Assembly: GCA_021799445.1 (NCBI GenBank)
Contig: JAJZAM010000001.1
Coordinates: forward strand, 1-64,000
DNA from: Actinomycetes bacterium
Lineage (GTDB): Bacteria; Actinomycetota; Acidimicrobiia; Acidimicrobiales; Palsa-688
Length of the DNA: 64,000 nucleotides
Direction: 5' to 3'
The first letter of the stretch is position 1; each line of letters starts with the position of its first letter. Shown piece by piece: positions 27,023 to 38,335 of this stretch. The notes under the pieces were generated by a model, which saw only the letters and a program-made list of their open reading frames with translations, ran no database searches and was not told the origin of the DNA. A program made the translations under genes and the position numbers.

Positions 27023-29088
27023 GCGGGGGCGGACTTCGCTTCAGCTGCGTTGCGGGTGCCGGCGAGGAAAGCCTCGACCTCGGCTAAATACTTGGTGCGT
27101 CTCATTGGTGGCAACGCGCCGATGAGCGCCCAGCGGTACCGGGCTCGGCCGAGGCGGGTGTCCAACACGGCGACGACACCACGGTCAGAACGCGACCGTA
27201 TGAGCCGTCCGGTGCCCTGAGCGAGCATCGCCGCCGCCTTGGGGAGGTCTATCAGCTCGAAAGCTCTGGGCCCTGCCTTAGCCCGCCGTGCCAGCAGAAG
27301 CGGGTCGTCGGGACGGGAGAAAGGTATACGGTCGATCGTCACGAGCGACAACGACGAGCCGGGCACGTCGACACCCTGCCAGAAACCCATCGTGGCGAAC
27401 AGGCATGACGTCTCCCGGGCGGCGAAGCGCGCCACGAGCGCTGGTTTGGGAAGGTCCGATTGTGTCAGCACCTCCCACTCGACGCGTCGGGCTACCTCGG
27501 CGGCGGCTAGGCGCATAGCCCTCCACGAGGTGAACAGCGCCAGCGTACGGCCGCGCGCCGCCTCTATCAGAGCGACCAGCTCGTCATGCATGGCCCCTTC
27601 GAAGGCCGGGTCCCTCGGGTCGGGCAGGTGAAGAGGGCAGTAAAGCAGCGCCTGCTCGTCGTAGGCGAAAGGACTGCCCACGTCGCGCTGGTCGAAAGTA
27701 CCCTCCCCCAGGCCGACGCGTTCCGCCATCCTAGGCGGAACGGTCGCGCTGGTCAGGATCGCCGTCGGCGCATTTGGTTTCGACCACAAAAGCTCGTTCA
27801 GTCGCGCGCCGACGTCGAGGGGAGCGACCCGGGCGAGGGGACCGTAGGGGGTGTCTTCCACCCAAGCCACGTCGTCGCTTGAGGCGCCGAGCAGTGTTTC
27901 GAAGTCGCCTTGGAGATGGCCGAGCGCCTGCTCTGCTCTCGAGAAACGAGCGCTCGAAGCGCCGTGCGGGCTTCCCGAAGCCGGCTGGTCGCCTGCGCCG
28001 CCGGAAGCCGGCTCTACGTTCGCCGAGCGTGCACCTCGGCGCAGCTCGGCGCCGAGGTGCGCTAAGCGTTCGCGGATCATCGTCATACGGTCCGCTGCGC
28101 CAGCTTCGAGAGGTCTCGGGATCGCCCGCCCCGACCAGTCTCCGGCGACGTCAGCGAAGATCCCGGCGCAGTCCTCGACCGCCAGCGCCGCAGCGGGATC
28201 GTCGAGGAGGGCTCTGCACATGCGACCGACGCTCGCGAAGCGGCCACCGCTTAACTCAACTCCAAACGACGCTGTCGCTATATCCTCAAGTTCGTGGGCC
28301 TCGTCGAAGACGACCACGTCGTGGTCTGAGAGCAAGTCGCCTTCGGACACGAGCGACGTCACGTAGAGGTGGGTGTTGACGACGACCACGTCGGCTAGCG
28401 AGGCCGCCTCCCGCGCTTTTTCCGCGAAGCAGTCACCGCCGGACGGGCAGCGCCCAGCGCCAGGGCAGTCGCGGTAGGTGACGCTCACCTGCGACCAGGC
28501 CAGATCCGACGGTTCGAACTCCAGCTCGGCTCTGTCGCCCGAGGTGGCGGTGTCCTCAGCCCACGCCGCCAGGCGTTTCACCTCCCGCCCTAGAGCTCCG
28601 AGGCCCGCGTCGGACCAGGCAGAGCCGGCAGCATGGGCGGCCGGGGTTGCGGCACCGGCGGGCGCGGCGGCACCGGAGTCGAACAGGGCTGGCTCCAGGC
28701 TGAGCTGGTCCCCGCCGCCGCGCAGCTCCCTTACCCGCTGGCGGCACACGTAGTTGGAGCGCCCCTTGAGCACGGCGAACTCGAACGGCACGCCGAGGGA
28801 CTCGACGAGCGCCGGCAGGTCGCGGGTGGCAAGCTGATCCTGGAGGGCTTTCGTAGCAGTGGACACGACGACTCTGACTCCCAATGCGAGCGCCGGCACC
28901 ATGTAAGCCAGGCTTTTGCCGGTGCCGGTCCCGGCCTGGACTATGAGATGGCGCCGCCCGGTGATCGCCGCTGCTACCGCTTCGGCCATCTCACGCTGGC
29001 TTGGCCGGTCCTCGGCGTCGCTCAGCGCCCCCGTCGCTTTGCGAAGCGCTGCTGTCACGGCATCGGTCATCGCAAGAGTCTGACGCAA
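27016..29088 (-). CDS. DinG/XPD-like ATP-dependent helicase
   Basis: VQAGTGTGKSLAYMVPAL, DEAH (VFDEAHELED), Fe-S cysteines, QGTGRLIRSRSDRGVVAVLDTR. Confidence 0.92.
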   Translation of the reverse strand: MRQTLAMTDAVTAALRKATGALSDAEDRPSQREMAEAVAAAITGRRHLIVQAGTGTGKSLAYMVPALALGVRVVVSTATKALQDQLATRDLPALVESLGVPFEFAVLKGRSNYVCRQRVRELRGGGDQLSLEPALFDSGAAAPAGAATPAAHAAGSAWSDAGLGALGREVKRLAAWAEDTATSGDRAELEFEPSDLAWSQVSVTYRDCPGAGRCPSGGDCFAEKAREAASLADVVVVNTHLYVTSLVSEGDLLSDHDVVVFDEAHELEDIATASFGVELSGGRFASVGRMCRALLDDPAAALAVEDCAGIFADVAGDWSGRAIPRPLEAGAADRMTMIRERLAHLGAELRRGARSANVEPASGGAGDQPASGSPHGASSARFSRAEQALGHLQGDFETLLGASSDDVAWVEDTPYGPLARVAPLDVGARLNELLWSKPNAPTAILTSATVPPRMAERVGLGEGTFDQRDVGSPFAYDEQALLYCPLHLPDPRDPAFEGAMHDELVALIEAARGRTLALFTSWRAMRLAAAEVARRVEWEVLTQSDLPKPALVARFAARETSCLFATMGFWQGVDVPGSSLSLVTIDRIPFSRPDDPLLLARRAKAGPRAFELIDLPKAAAMLAQGTGRLIRSRSDRGVVAVLDTRLGRARYRWALIGALPPMRRTKYLAEVEAFLAGTRNAAEAKSAPAQ

Positions 29089-29107
29089 AACCCCCCGGCA
29101 AGCTACC

Positions 29108-29857
29108 GTGACAGGCGTGCGACCAGACGGGATCGACTACCGGCGTATACCGCGCCACGTAGCCTGCGTCATGGACGGCAACGGCCGTTGGGCTACGAAC
29201 AGGGGTCTTGCGCGCACCGAGGGGCACCGGGCGGGAGAAGAAGCCCTCTTCGACGCCGCTTGCGGGGCATTGGAACTGGGAATCTCCTATTTCACCGTGT
29301 ACGCCTTCTCCACGGAGAACTGGCGCCGCCCGCACGAGGAGGTCCGTTTCCTCCTCGACGTCATCGCCGACCAGCTCCTCACCCGCCGGCGCGACGACCT
29401 GCACCGCATGGGCGTTCGCATCCAGTTCATCGGCCGGAGGGACTGGCGCGTGCCCCGCTGGGTGGTCAGACGGATGGACGAGGCGGCCGCGCTGACCGCC
29501 CCCAACCGGGAGATGACCCTCACAGTGGCGTTCAACTATGGGGGCAGAGCCGAGATCGTCGACGCCGTGAAGGCGATAGTCGAAGAGGGGATACCAGCCA
29601 GGCGTATCGACGACAGGACGGTTCGCCGGCACCTCTACCAGCCGGAGCTACCCGACCCGGACCTGGTGATACGCACGTCGGGCGAGTTCCGGGTGTCGAA
29701 CTTCTTGCTGTGGGAGCTCGCCTACAGCGAGCTGGTCTTCACCGACGTGCTCTGGCCGGATTTCCGCCGGAGCCACCTCGCTGATGCGGTGCGCGAATAC
29801 CAGTCACGCGACCGCCGATACGGCAACGCCGGCAGCCGGCGCGACGCAATCCCGTGA
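29108..29857 (+). CDS. uppS: Isoprenyl transferase (undecaprenyl diphosphate synthase)
   Basis: HVACVMDGNGRWATNRGLARTEGHRAG, AFNYGGRAEIVDA, RTSGEFRVSNFLLWELAYSEL. Confidence 0.95.
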   Translation: MTGVRPDGIDYRRIPRHVACVMDGNGRWATNRGLARTEGHRAGEEALFDAACGALELGISYFTVYAFSTENWRRPHEEVRFLLDVIADQLLTRRRDDLHRMGVRIQFIGRRDWRVPRWVVRRMDEAAALTAPNREMTLTVAFNYGGRAEIVDAVKAIVEEGIPARRIDDRTVRRHLYQPELPDPDLVIRTSGEFRVSNFLLWELAYSELVFTDVLWPDFRRSHLADAVREYQSRDRRYGNAGSRRDAIP

Positions 29858-29886
29858 GAACCACCGACGATCAGGGGGCCTAGAAG

Positions 29887-30609
29887 GTGGGCTTATACCG
29901 CGACGAGGCGGTCGTGCTGCGCACCTACAAGCTCGGCGAGGCTGATCGCATAATCGTGTTGCTGACCGCCACGCGGGGCAAGGTCCGGGCCGTGGCTAAA
30001 GGCGTGAGACGCACCAAGAGCCGTTTCGGGGGCCGCCTGGAGCCGCCGGGCCGTGTAAGCCTCCTCGGCTACGAGGGCCGCAACCTTGACGGTATCAACC
30101 AGGTGGAGACCGTCGACGCGTACGCTCCGCTTCGACGCGACCTTGAGCGGATGGCCGACGCCGGCGCCCTGGTCGAAGCGGCCGAGCAGGTGGGCAGGGA
30201 AGGCGAACCCGACCCGGGTCTGTTCAAGATGCTCACCGGGGCGTTGCGCACCCTCGCCTACTCTCCCCAAAGGCCGGCGATGCTGGTCGGCGCGTTCTAC
30301 TGGAAGCTGCTCGCAGCGGAGGGTGTCGTTCCCGTCGTCGAGCACTGCGTGGCGTGCGGGGAGCCTGAAGTCGTCAGCTTCGACGTCGCCGCGGGAGGGA
30401 CGCTGTGCCGGGCGCACCGCCAGGGTTCCCCCGTGGACGCCGCCACCTTGGCGGTCGTGCGCCAAGTGTTGGGCGGCCGGCTGGCGGACGCTCTGGCGCT
30501 TCCGGCCAGCCCAGAGGTGTTCGCTGCGGCGGGCATGGCCACGGCGGCCCTCGAAGCTCACCTCGAGCGACGGCTCAAAGCGGTTCACCTGTTGGGAGGA
30601 GCCAGCTAG
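29887..30609 (+). CDS. recO: DNA repair protein RecO
   Basis: YRDEAVVLRTYKLGEADRIIVLLT, CVACGEPE zinc region. Confidence 0.94.
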   Translation: MGLYRDEAVVLRTYKLGEADRIIVLLTATRGKVRAVAKGVRRTKSRFGGRLEPPGRVSLLGYEGRNLDGINQVETVDAYAPLRRDLERMADAGALVEAAEQVGREGEPDPGLFKMLTGALRTLAYSPQRPAMLVGAFYWKLLAAEGVVPVVEHCVACGEPEVVSFDVAAGGTLCRAHRQGSPVDAATLAVVRQVLGGRLADALALPASPEVFAAAGMATAALEAHLERRLKAVHLLGGAS

Positions 30610-30620
30610 CCTTGCCGGCT

Positions 30621-31940
30621 ATGCCGGTCGAGATGGACGAGATAGTCAGGCTGTGCAAGCAGCGCGGGTTCGTTTTCCCCTCAGCGGAGATATACGGGGG
30701 GTTCCGGTCCACCTACGACTACGGGCCGCTTGGGGTTCTGATGCTAAGGAACGTGAAGAACGCGTGGTGGCGTTCCATGGTGCAGTTACGCCACGACGTC
30801 GTGGGGCTTGACGCTGCGATCCTTTCTGCCCCTAGGATCTGGGAGGCTTCGGGGCACCTCGCGAACTTCACGGACCCGCTCGTGGACTGCCGGAGTTGCA
30901 AGGAGCGCTGGAGGGCCGACCATTTGGAGGTCGACCCCGCCGACGGGAAGGTCCACTGCCCCAAGTGCGGGAGCACGGACCTGACCGAGGCGAGAGCGTT
31001 CAACTTGATGTTCAAGACTCACGCCGGCCCGGTCGAGGACGAAGGCAGCGTCGCCTACTTGCGTCCCGAGACGGCGCAAGGGCATTTCGTGAACTTCTTG
31101 AACGTGCTTCAGACGTCGCGTAAGCGCCCGCCGTTCGGCATCGCGCAGATCGGCAAGTCTTTCCGTAACGAGATCACCCCGGGTAACTTCGTGTTCCGCA
31201 CCAGGGAGTTCGAGCAGATGGAGCTCGAGTTCTTCGTGCCGCCCGAGGAAGGCCCGAAATGGTTCGAGCATTGGTGCGCCGAGCGTCTCGCCTGGTACGT
31301 CGAGCTCGGAATACCCTCCGGCATGCTGAGGCTGAGGGCGCACGAACCCGAGGAGCTGTCGCACTACTCGGCGGGCACATCCGACGTCGAGTTCGCCTTC
31401 CCGTGGGGCTGGGGTGAGCTGGAGGGCATAGCCAACAGGACCGACTTCGACCTCAAAGCGCACTCCGCGGCGAGCGGCGTGAAACTAGAGTACTTCGACC
31501 AGGCGACCAACACCCGTTACGTCCCCCACGTGATCGAACCGGCAGCCGGGGCGACGCGCACGATGATGGCCTTCCTCCTCGCAGCCTACGACAAAGACCA
31601 GGTCGGCGGCGAGGAGCGCACCGTGCTGCGCCTACACCCGCGGATCGCCCCCTACCAGATTGCGGTCCTTCCACTTTCGAAGAAGGAGACACTCTCGGCT
31701 GTCGCAACCGAGGTGCTCGACCTTTTGTCCCCGCAGTACATGTGCGACTTCGACGAGACCCAGTCGATAGGACGCCGTTACCGCCGCCAGGATGAGATCG
31801 GCACGCCTCTGGCGGTGACGGTCGACTTCGACACCCTCGAGGACCGGGCGGTCACCATCCGCGACCGTGACAGCACCGCGCAGGTGCGCGTGCCGATCGC
31901 CGGGCTTTTGGAGGAGGTCCGCTCCCGCCTGGGCATGTGA
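30621..31940 (+). CDS. glyS: Glycyl-tRNA synthetase
   Basis: CKQRGFVFPSAEIYGGFRSTYDYGPLG, RPETAQGHFVNFLNV, class II motifs. Confidence 0.96.
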   Translation: MPVEMDEIVRLCKQRGFVFPSAEIYGGFRSTYDYGPLGVLMLRNVKNAWWRSMVQLRHDVVGLDAAILSAPRIWEASGHLANFTDPLVDCRSCKERWRADHLEVDPADGKVHCPKCGSTDLTEARAFNLMFKTHAGPVEDEGSVAYLRPETAQGHFVNFLNVLQTSRKRPPFGIAQIGKSFRNEITPGNFVFRTREFEQMELEFFVPPEEGPKWFEHWCAERLAWYVELGIPSGMLRLRAHEPEELSHYSAGTSDVEFAFPWGWGELEGIANRTDFDLKAHSAASGVKLEYFDQATNTRYVPHVIEPAAGATRTMMAFLLAAYDKDQVGGEERTVLRLHPRIAPYQIAVLPLSKKETLSAVATEVLDLLSPQYMCDFDETQSIGRRYRRQDEIGTPLAVTVDFDTLEDRAVTIRDRDSTAQVRVPIAGLLEEVRSRLGM

Positions 31941-31967
31941 CCTCCCGGGCGGACTTAGACTGTGGTC

Positions 31968-34595
31968 ATGCCGTTCGTCTACGCCTTCGACCACAAGCAC
32001 CGCAAGCCTCCGATGGAGATGAAGGACCTTCTCGGGGGTAAAGGCGCCAACCTCGCCGAGATGACCTCGGTGCTGGGCCTGCCGGTGCCACCCGGCTTTA
32101 CGATCACCACAGACGCGTGTCGCGCGTACATGAGCGGAGGCTGGCCCGAAAGCCTCGACGCTGAGGTCGCCAAGCACGTAGCGCGACTCGAGAAGGCGAT
32201 GCACAAGAAGCTGGGAGACGCCGCCGATCCTTTGCTGGTCAGCGTGCGCTCCGGTGCCAAGTTCTCGATGCCGGGGATGATGGACACCGTGTTGAACCTC
32301 GGTCTAAACGACGCGTCGGTCAAAGGACTCGCGGAGCAGACCTCAGACGAGCGTTTCGCCTACGACTCGTACCGGCGGTTCATCTCCATGTACGCCAGGA
32401 TCGTCCTCGGCCTCGAAGGGGCGCTGTTCGACGGACCCTTCGAAGAGGCCAAGCGTGACGCCGGCGTGGCCAGCGACGCCGAGCTACCCGCCGGCGCCCT
32501 AGCCGGGCTGTGCGAGACTTTCAAGGCTGTAGTGGAGGCCCAGACCGCAGAGCCGTTCCCCCAAGAACCCGCAGCCCAGCTTCGCGGGGCGATCGAAGCC
32601 GTGTTCCGCTCCTGGAACGGACCCCGGGCGGTCGCATACCGGGTCCGTGAGCGCATACCCCACGACCTTGGCACCGCGGTCAACGTGCAGACGATGGTCT
32701 TCGGAAACCGGGACAACACTTCGGGCACCGGTGTCGGTTTCACGAGGGACCCGGCCAGCGGAGCCCCCGGCGAGTACGGCGACTTTTTGGTGAACGCTCA
32801 AGGCGAGGACGTGGTAGCGGGCATCCGCAACACGCTGCCCCTCGCCGAGCTCGGCCGGATCTTCCCGGACATCTTCAAGGAGCTGAAAGACATCTTCGCC
32901 CGTCTCGAAGCCCACTACCGGGACATGTGCGACACCGAGTTCACGATCGAGCAGGGCAAGCTTTGGATGCTACAAACCAGGGTCGGTAAGCGCACAGGCC
33001 GGGCTGCGCTTCGTATGGCCGTGGACATGACCCGTCAGAAGGGCTGGAAGATCACCCGTGAGGAGGCGGTCAGCCGTGTGAGCGCCGACCACCTCGACCA
33101 GGTGCTGCACCCGCAGTTCGCCGAGGAACCTTCGGTCGTGCTCGGCAAAGGCCTAGCCGCGTCGCCGGGTGCTGCAGTGGGAAGCGTCGTGTTCGAAGCC
33201 GACGAGGCCGCAGCCGCCGCGGCTCGGGGTGAGAGGGTGATCCTCGTGCGTAACGAGACCTCCCCCGAGGACGTGCACGGCATGATCGCAGCCCAGGGTG
33301 TCCTAACCACCAGGGGTGGGCTGGTCAGCCACGCAGCGGTCGTCGCCCGGGGTTGGGGCAAGCCGGCGGTGGTAGGGGCCGAAGCCGTTCGCATCACCGG
33401 CGAGGCTTTCACCATCGGGTCGCACACGATCCGAGCCGGAGACTTCATCTCCATAGACGGCAGCAGCGGGCTCATCGCCCTCGGAGAGGTTCCTCTCAAA
33501 GACGCAAGCCCCCCCGAGGAGTTCGACACGATCCTGTCCTGGGCCGATCAGATACGCAAAGGCCACCTCGCCGTCCGGGCGAACGCGGACAACGGTCCCG
33601 ACGCTGCCAAGGCGCGTGAGTTCGGCGCGCAGGGTATCGGGCTGTGTCGCACCGAGCACATGTTCCTCGCCGAGGACCGCCTTCCGATAGTACGGCGGAT
33701 GATCCTCGCAGCAGACCCTGAGGAGGAAGCGGCCGCCCTGGAGCAGCTCAGGGTGGCTCAGAAGCAGGACTTCGTCGCCATCCTCGAAGCCATGGACGGC
33801 CTGCCGGTGACGGTGCGCCTTTTGGACCCGCCTCTACACGAGTTCCTCCCCTCGACGTCGGAGCTTGAGATCAAAGAGGCCACGGTCGGCTTGGACGCCG
33901 AGGAGCGCCGGATGCTTCAAGCTGCGCGCGAATGGCACGAAGCGAACCCGATGCTCGGAACGAGAGGTGTCCGCCTGGGCGTGGTAAAGCCAGGTTTGTA
34001 CGCAATGCAGGTACGTGCGCTGCTAGAAGCCGCCGCCGAGCGGACGGCTGCGGGAGGCAAGCCGAAAGTCGAGGTGATGATCCCTCTCACCGTCACCCGC
34101 CAGGAGCTGGGCCTCGCACGCTCGTGGGTGGAGGAGGCGATAGCCGAGGCGTCCAAAGGTTTGCGAAAGAAACTTGACGTTGCGATCGGCACCATGGTGG
34201 AGACGCCCAGGGCCGCGGTGAGAGCCGACGAGATGGCGGAGGAAGCCGACTTCTTCAGCTTCGGAACCAACGACCTGACCCAGATGACTTTCGGTTTCTC
34301 CCGCGACGATGTCGAAGGCCGGATGATGGCCACCTACCTGGCCGAAGGCCTGCTAGCCAGGAACCCGTTCGAGACCATAGACCAGACCGGCGTAGGCCAA
34401 CTGGTACGCGACGCCGTGCAGCGGGGCCGGGCCACCCGCCCAGACATCAAGCTCGGCGTGTGCGGGGAGCACGGAGGCGACCCCGAGTCGATCGACTTCT
34501 TCTACCGTGTCGGGCTGGACTACGTGTCGTGCTCGCCGTTTAGGGTGCCCATAGCGCGGCTGGCCGCGGCTCAAGCGGTCGTAGCGAACCGCTGA
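31968..34595 (+). CDS. ppdK: Pyruvate, phosphate dikinase
   Basis: LLGGKGANLAEMTSVLGLPVPPGFTI, TRGGLVSHAAVVARGWGKPAVVG, GLCRTEHMF. Confidence 0.97.
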   Translation: MPFVYAFDHKHRKPPMEMKDLLGGKGANLAEMTSVLGLPVPPGFTITTDACRAYMSGGWPESLDAEVAKHVARLEKAMHKKLGDAADPLLVSVRSGAKFSMPGMMDTVLNLGLNDASVKGLAEQTSDERFAYDSYRRFISMYARIVLGLEGALFDGPFEEAKRDAGVASDAELPAGALAGLCETFKAVVEAQTAEPFPQEPAAQLRGAIEAVFRSWNGPRAVAYRVRERIPHDLGTAVNVQTMVFGNRDNTSGTGVGFTRDPASGAPGEYGDFLVNAQGEDVVAGIRNTLPLAELGRIFPDIFKELKDIFARLEAHYRDMCDTEFTIEQGKLWMLQTRVGKRTGRAALRMAVDMTRQKGWKITREEAVSRVSADHLDQVLHPQFAEEPSVVLGKGLAASPGAAVGSVVFEADEAAAAAARGERVILVRNETSPEDVHGMIAAQGVLTTRGGLVSHAAVVARGWGKPAVVGAEAVRITGEAFTIGSHTIRAGDFISIDGSSGLIALGEVPLKDASPPEEFDTILSWADQIRKGHLAVRANADNGPDAAKAREFGAQGIGLCRTEHMFLAEDRLPIVRRMILAADPEEEAAALEQLRVAQKQDFVAILEAMDGLPVTVRLLDPPLHEFLPSTSELEIKEATVGLDAEERRMLQAAREWHEANPMLGTRGVRLGVVKPGLYAMQVRALLEAAAERTAAGGKPKVEVMIPLTVTRQELGLARSWVEEAIAEASKGLRKKLDVAIGTMVETPRAAVRADEMAEEADFFSFGTNDLTQMTFGFSRDDVEGRMMATYLAEGLLARNPFETIDQTGVGQLVRDAVQRGRATRPDIKLGVCGEHGGDPESIDFFYRVGLDYVSCSPFRVPIARLAAAQAVVANR

Positions 34596-34623
34596 GGGTA
34601 CTTCAGGGTCGTAGGCTCTGGCT

Positions 34624-36498
34624 GTGGGGATAGTCGACGAGGACATCGCCAAGGTCAGAGCGGCCACCGACTTCGTCGCCGTGGTGAGCGAGCACCTGGC
34701 TTTGCGCCGGGTCGGTACCCGCTGGGTTGGGCTCTGCCCTTTCCACACAGAAAAGTCCCCGTCGTTCTCCGTGAACGCAGAGATGGGCTTGTACTACTGC
34801 TTCGGCTGCGGGGCGAAAGGCGACGCCATCTCTTTCGTGCGTGAGATGGAACACCTCGACTTCGTAGACGCCGTCGAGAAGCTCGCCGGACGCGCCGGTA
34901 TAACGTTGCGCTACGACGACGCTTCGGGCGGCCGGGACCGCAGCAGGCGCAGCCGGATCCACGAGACCCTCGAAGCGGCGATCGCCTGGTACCACGAACG
35001 GCTGTTGTCGTCGCCCGATGCCGCCGCCGCACGGGCGTACCTGCGACGCGAACGCGGTTACGACGCCGACGTGGTCCGCCGGTACCGTCTCGGCTGGGCG
35101 CCCCAAGGCCGCAACGAGCTTATAAAGGCGTTGCCCGTTCCCGCGGCTGCCCTGGTCGACGCCGGGTTGGCGACACTCGACGAGGCCGGAAGCTACGTCG
35201 ACTTTTTCCGGGGGAGGATACTGTTCCCTATCTTCGAGCCGGGCGGTAAACCGGTCGGCGCCGGCGGGCGTCTCCTGCCGGGCGGGCGAGGACCGAAGTA
35301 CAAGAACACGTCCAACACCGCCGTCTACGACAAGAGCCGCACGCTTTACGGTCTCAACTGGGCCAAGGAGGCGATAGTCGCCCGCGGGAGGGTGGTCGTA
35401 TGCGAGGGTTACACCGACGTCATAGGTCTGCAGCGTGCCGGGGTGGAGGAGGCGGTCGCGACGTGCGGGACCGCTCTTGCTGAGGGTCACATCAAAGCCC
35501 TCACCAACTTCGCCCGGCGCGTGGTCCTAGCCTACGACGCTGACGCAGCCGGGCAGACGGCGGCTGAGAAGTTCTACGGCTGGGAGTCGCGCTTCGAAGT
35601 TCACATAGGCGTCGTCGACATGCCTCCGGGTTCGGATCCGGCGGACATGGCAAGGCAGCACCCTGAGCGGCTCCTAGCCGGCGTCGACGCTGCCACCCCT
35701 TACCTTGGGTTCCGCCTAGAACGCCTCTTCGCGTCGAGCGACCTGACGCACCCCGAGGGACGGGCCAGGGCGGCCGGGGTGGCGATGTCCATGATCGCGC
35801 AGCATCCCGACCCGCTGGTGAAAGACCAGTACATCATGGTCGTCGCCGACCGTTGCGGGGTTGCACCGGAGCGTCTGCGGACTATGAGCGCACCGCGCGA
35901 GGACCGGCCGGTGGCGGTCGTGCGCTCACGGGCTGTCGCGGTCGCGGGCCCGGAGATGGAAGCTCTGCGCCTGCTCGTGCAGAAACCCGCCGAGATAGCC
36001 GGCCTGCTCGACGCTTCCATGTTCTCCCCGGGCGTGGCGTTGGAAGCCTACAGAGCCCTGACAGCTTCGCCCGACGTCTACGCGGCGATAGAAGCGTCGG
36101 TGCCTCAAGTTGCGGAGCTCCTGCAGCGGGCGGCAGTGGACGAGTCCGACGCGGAACCCCTCGACGTGGTCAAGCTGTTGTTGGAGCGGGCGGTGGACAG
36201 GGAGCTGGGCGCCCTCAAAGCCGAGATGCGCCGGGCGGCGCCGGGGGATCAGGCGGCGTACCCGGCGACGATCGCATGGCTCAAGCTGGCCTTGGAGACT
36301 TTGCGCGCCGACACTTCCAGGGACGCGTCCGCTGCGCTGGACGCGGCGGACGCTCTCGTCGGTTGGCTCGTCGCGCGGCGGGAGGCGTCGAGCTCTCAGG
36401 ACCGGACGAACCTTCCTGATCAGCCACCCTCCGAGAACCCGACGGTTTCCGAGGACCAGGTGCTGTCCGGCGGGCCCCGGCAGGAGCTGGTGCCGTGA
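34624..36498 (+). CDS. dnaG: DNA primase
   Basis: [30 protein letters not shown] zinc finger; [19 protein letters not shown]. Confidence 0.96.
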   Translation: MGIVDEDIAKVRAATDFVAVVSEHLALRRVGTRWVGLCPFHTEKSPSFSVNAEMGLYYCFGCGAKGDAISFVREMEHLDFVDAVEKLAGRAGITLRYDDASGGRDRSRRSRIHETLEAAIAWYHERLLSSPDAAAARAYLRRERGYDADVVRRYRLGWAPQGRNELIKALPVPAAALVDAGLATLDEAGSYVDFFRGRILFPIFEPGGKPVGAGGRLLPGGRGPKYKNTSNTAVYDKSRTLYGLNWAKEAIVARGRVVVCEGYTDVIGLQRAGVEEAVATCGTALAEGHIKALTNFARRVVLAYDADAAGQTAAEKFYGWESRFEVHIGVVDMPPGSDPADMARQHPERLLAGVDAATPYLGFRLERLFASSDLTHPEGRARAAGVAMSMIAQHPDPLVKDQYIMVVADRCGVAPERLRTMSAPREDRPVAVVRSRAVAVAGPEMEALRLLVQKPAEIAGLLDASMFSPGVALEAYRALTASPDVYAAIEASVPQVAELLQRAAVDESDAEPLDVVKLLLERAVDRELGALKAEMRRAAPGDQAAYPATIAWLKLALETLRADTSRDASAALDAADALVGWLVARREASSSQDRTNLPDQPPSENPTVSEDQVLSGGPRQELVP

Positions 36499-37859
36499 GC
36501 GCGCCGAACGCCGGGACTGAAGGAGCCGGGCGGGAAGGTCCGGGGTCGTCTCCCCGTCCGGGGATGTTCCCCGAAAGCGAGTTCGTGGCTTTGCTGCTCG
36601 TCGGCCGGGAGCGAGGCTACCTCGACGCCGACGACGTCATCGGCGTCCTCGAAGGCGTAGAGCTCACGCCGGAAGTCATCTCGACGGTCATCGCCAGGGT
36701 CCGTGCGGCCGGTATCGACTACCGGGGTGAGGACGCGCCCGCACCTGACGACGGGGACGTGACCGAGATGCCCGGAGCCGAGATGCCCGGAGCCGAGCTG
36801 CCCACAGCCAGGGAGGCAAGTCCGGGGACCTTTCCCGCTAGGGGGACACGACCCGACAGCCACGCAGGACAGCCGGCGCGAAAGCGGCCCGCACGAAGCC
36901 GAAACGTCGGGTTCGACGCCGCGTTCGAATCCCCCGGAGGCGAGGATCCTGTCAGGCTCTACCTCAAGGAGATCGGCAAAGTTCCGCTCCTCAGCGCCTC
37001 CGACGAGGTGTTCCTCGCCCGGCGTGTCCAGGCCGGCCTGGCAGCCTCAGAGCGTCTCAGCACCCGCGTCGGGGAACCTGAACCCGACGCTCACGCTGCG
37101 AGGCTCGAAGACGAAAGGATCCGCCTCGAAGGTCTCGCCGCGAAGCGCCTTCTGATCGAGGCGAACTTGCGCCTCGTGGTGTCCATAGCTAAGCGCTACC
37201 GCAACAGGGGTATGGCCTTCTTGGACCTGATACAAGAGGGCAACGTGGGCCTGATGAGAGCAGTCGACAAGTTCGACTACTCGAAAGGCTTCAAGTTCTC
37301 GACCTACGCCACTTGGTGGATACGCCAGGCCATAAGCAGGGCGATAGCTGACCAGGCCCGCACGATCCGCATACCGATCCACATGATCGACACGATCAAC
37401 TCGGTGATAAGAGCTCAGCGGCAACTGCTGCAGGACCTCGGTCGCGACCCGAGCGTAGAAGAGGTAGCGGGGCGAGTGGGTATGACGCCCGGCAAGGTAC
37501 GCGACATCCTCCTCGCCAGCCAGGAGACCATCTCTTTGGAGCAGCCGATGGGCGACGACGACTTCAGCTTGTTCGACCTGATCGAAGACCCCGCAGCTGT
37601 AGCTCCCGTTGAGGCCGCAACCCAGGCGATGCTCAACCAGGCCCTCAACGAGGCGTTGGAGGACCTACCCGAGCGGGAGCGCAGGGTGCTCCAGCTTCGT
37701 TTCGGTCTCGTAGACGGGCGGATGCACACCCTCGACGAGGTGGGTCGAGAGATAGGAGTCACCCGGGAGCGGATACGCCAGATCGAGATCAAGACCCTCG
37801 CCCGGCTGCGCAACCCGGTGCACTCGGGGCACCTGCGAAGCTACCTAGAGCTCGAATAG
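36495..37859 (+). CDS. rpoD: Primary sigma factor RpoD/SigA
   Basis: [57 protein letters not shown]; region 4 [19 protein letters not shown]. Confidence 0.97.
   Translation: MSAPNAGTEGAGREGPGSSPRPGMFPESEFVALLLVGRERGYLDADDVIGVLEGVELTPEVISTVIARVRAAGIDYRGEDAPAPDDGDVTEMPGAEMPGAELPTAREASPGTFPARGTRPDSHAGQPARKRPARSRNVGFDAAFESPGGEDPVRLYLKEIGKVPLLSASDEVFLARRVQAGLAASERLSTRVGEPEPDAHAARLEDERIRLEGLAAKRLLIEANLRLVVSIAKRYRNRGMAFLDLIQEGNVGLMRAVDKFDYSKGFKFSTYATWWIRQAISRAIADQARTIRIPIHMIDTINSVIRAQRQLLQDLGRDPSVEEVAGRVGMTPGKVRDILLASQETISLEQPMGDDDFSLFDLIEDPAAVAPVEAATQAMLNQALNEALEDLPERERRVLQLRFGLVDGRMHTLDEVGREIGVTRERIRQIEIKTLARLRNPVHSGHLRSYLELE
36765..36809 (+). repeat. In-frame 15-bp tandem repeat (3 units) in rpoD region 1.1
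   Basis: gagatgcccggagcc x2 then gagctgcccacagcc = [15 protein letters not shown]. Confidence 0.9.
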
Positions 37860-37911
37860 GCGGGGTCGCTTGTGGGGGCCGGGAGTTTTCCTGATATCGT
37901 TGGGCGTCCTT

Positions 37912-37984
37912 TCCGGGGTAGCTCAATCGGCAGAGCGGGTGGCTGTTAACCACTAGGTTGGGGGTTCGAGTCCCTCCCCCGGAG
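37912..37984 (+). tRNA. tRNA-Asn (anticodon GTT)
   Basis: tccgggg/ccccgga acceptor, gctc..gagc D-arm, anticodon loop ctGTTaa, T-arm gggggttcgagtccctc; no encoded CCA. Confidence 0.95.
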
Positions 37985-37993
37985 CGCCTTCGG

Positions 37994-38335
<342 letters not shown>

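Noticed and set aside
28633-29784. 383-aa plus-strand ORF antisense to dinG and overlapping uppS
   Set aside because: Low-complexity Arg/Gly/Pro translation typical of shadow frames in high-GC coding DNA; the opposing frames have clear helicase and UppS motifs.
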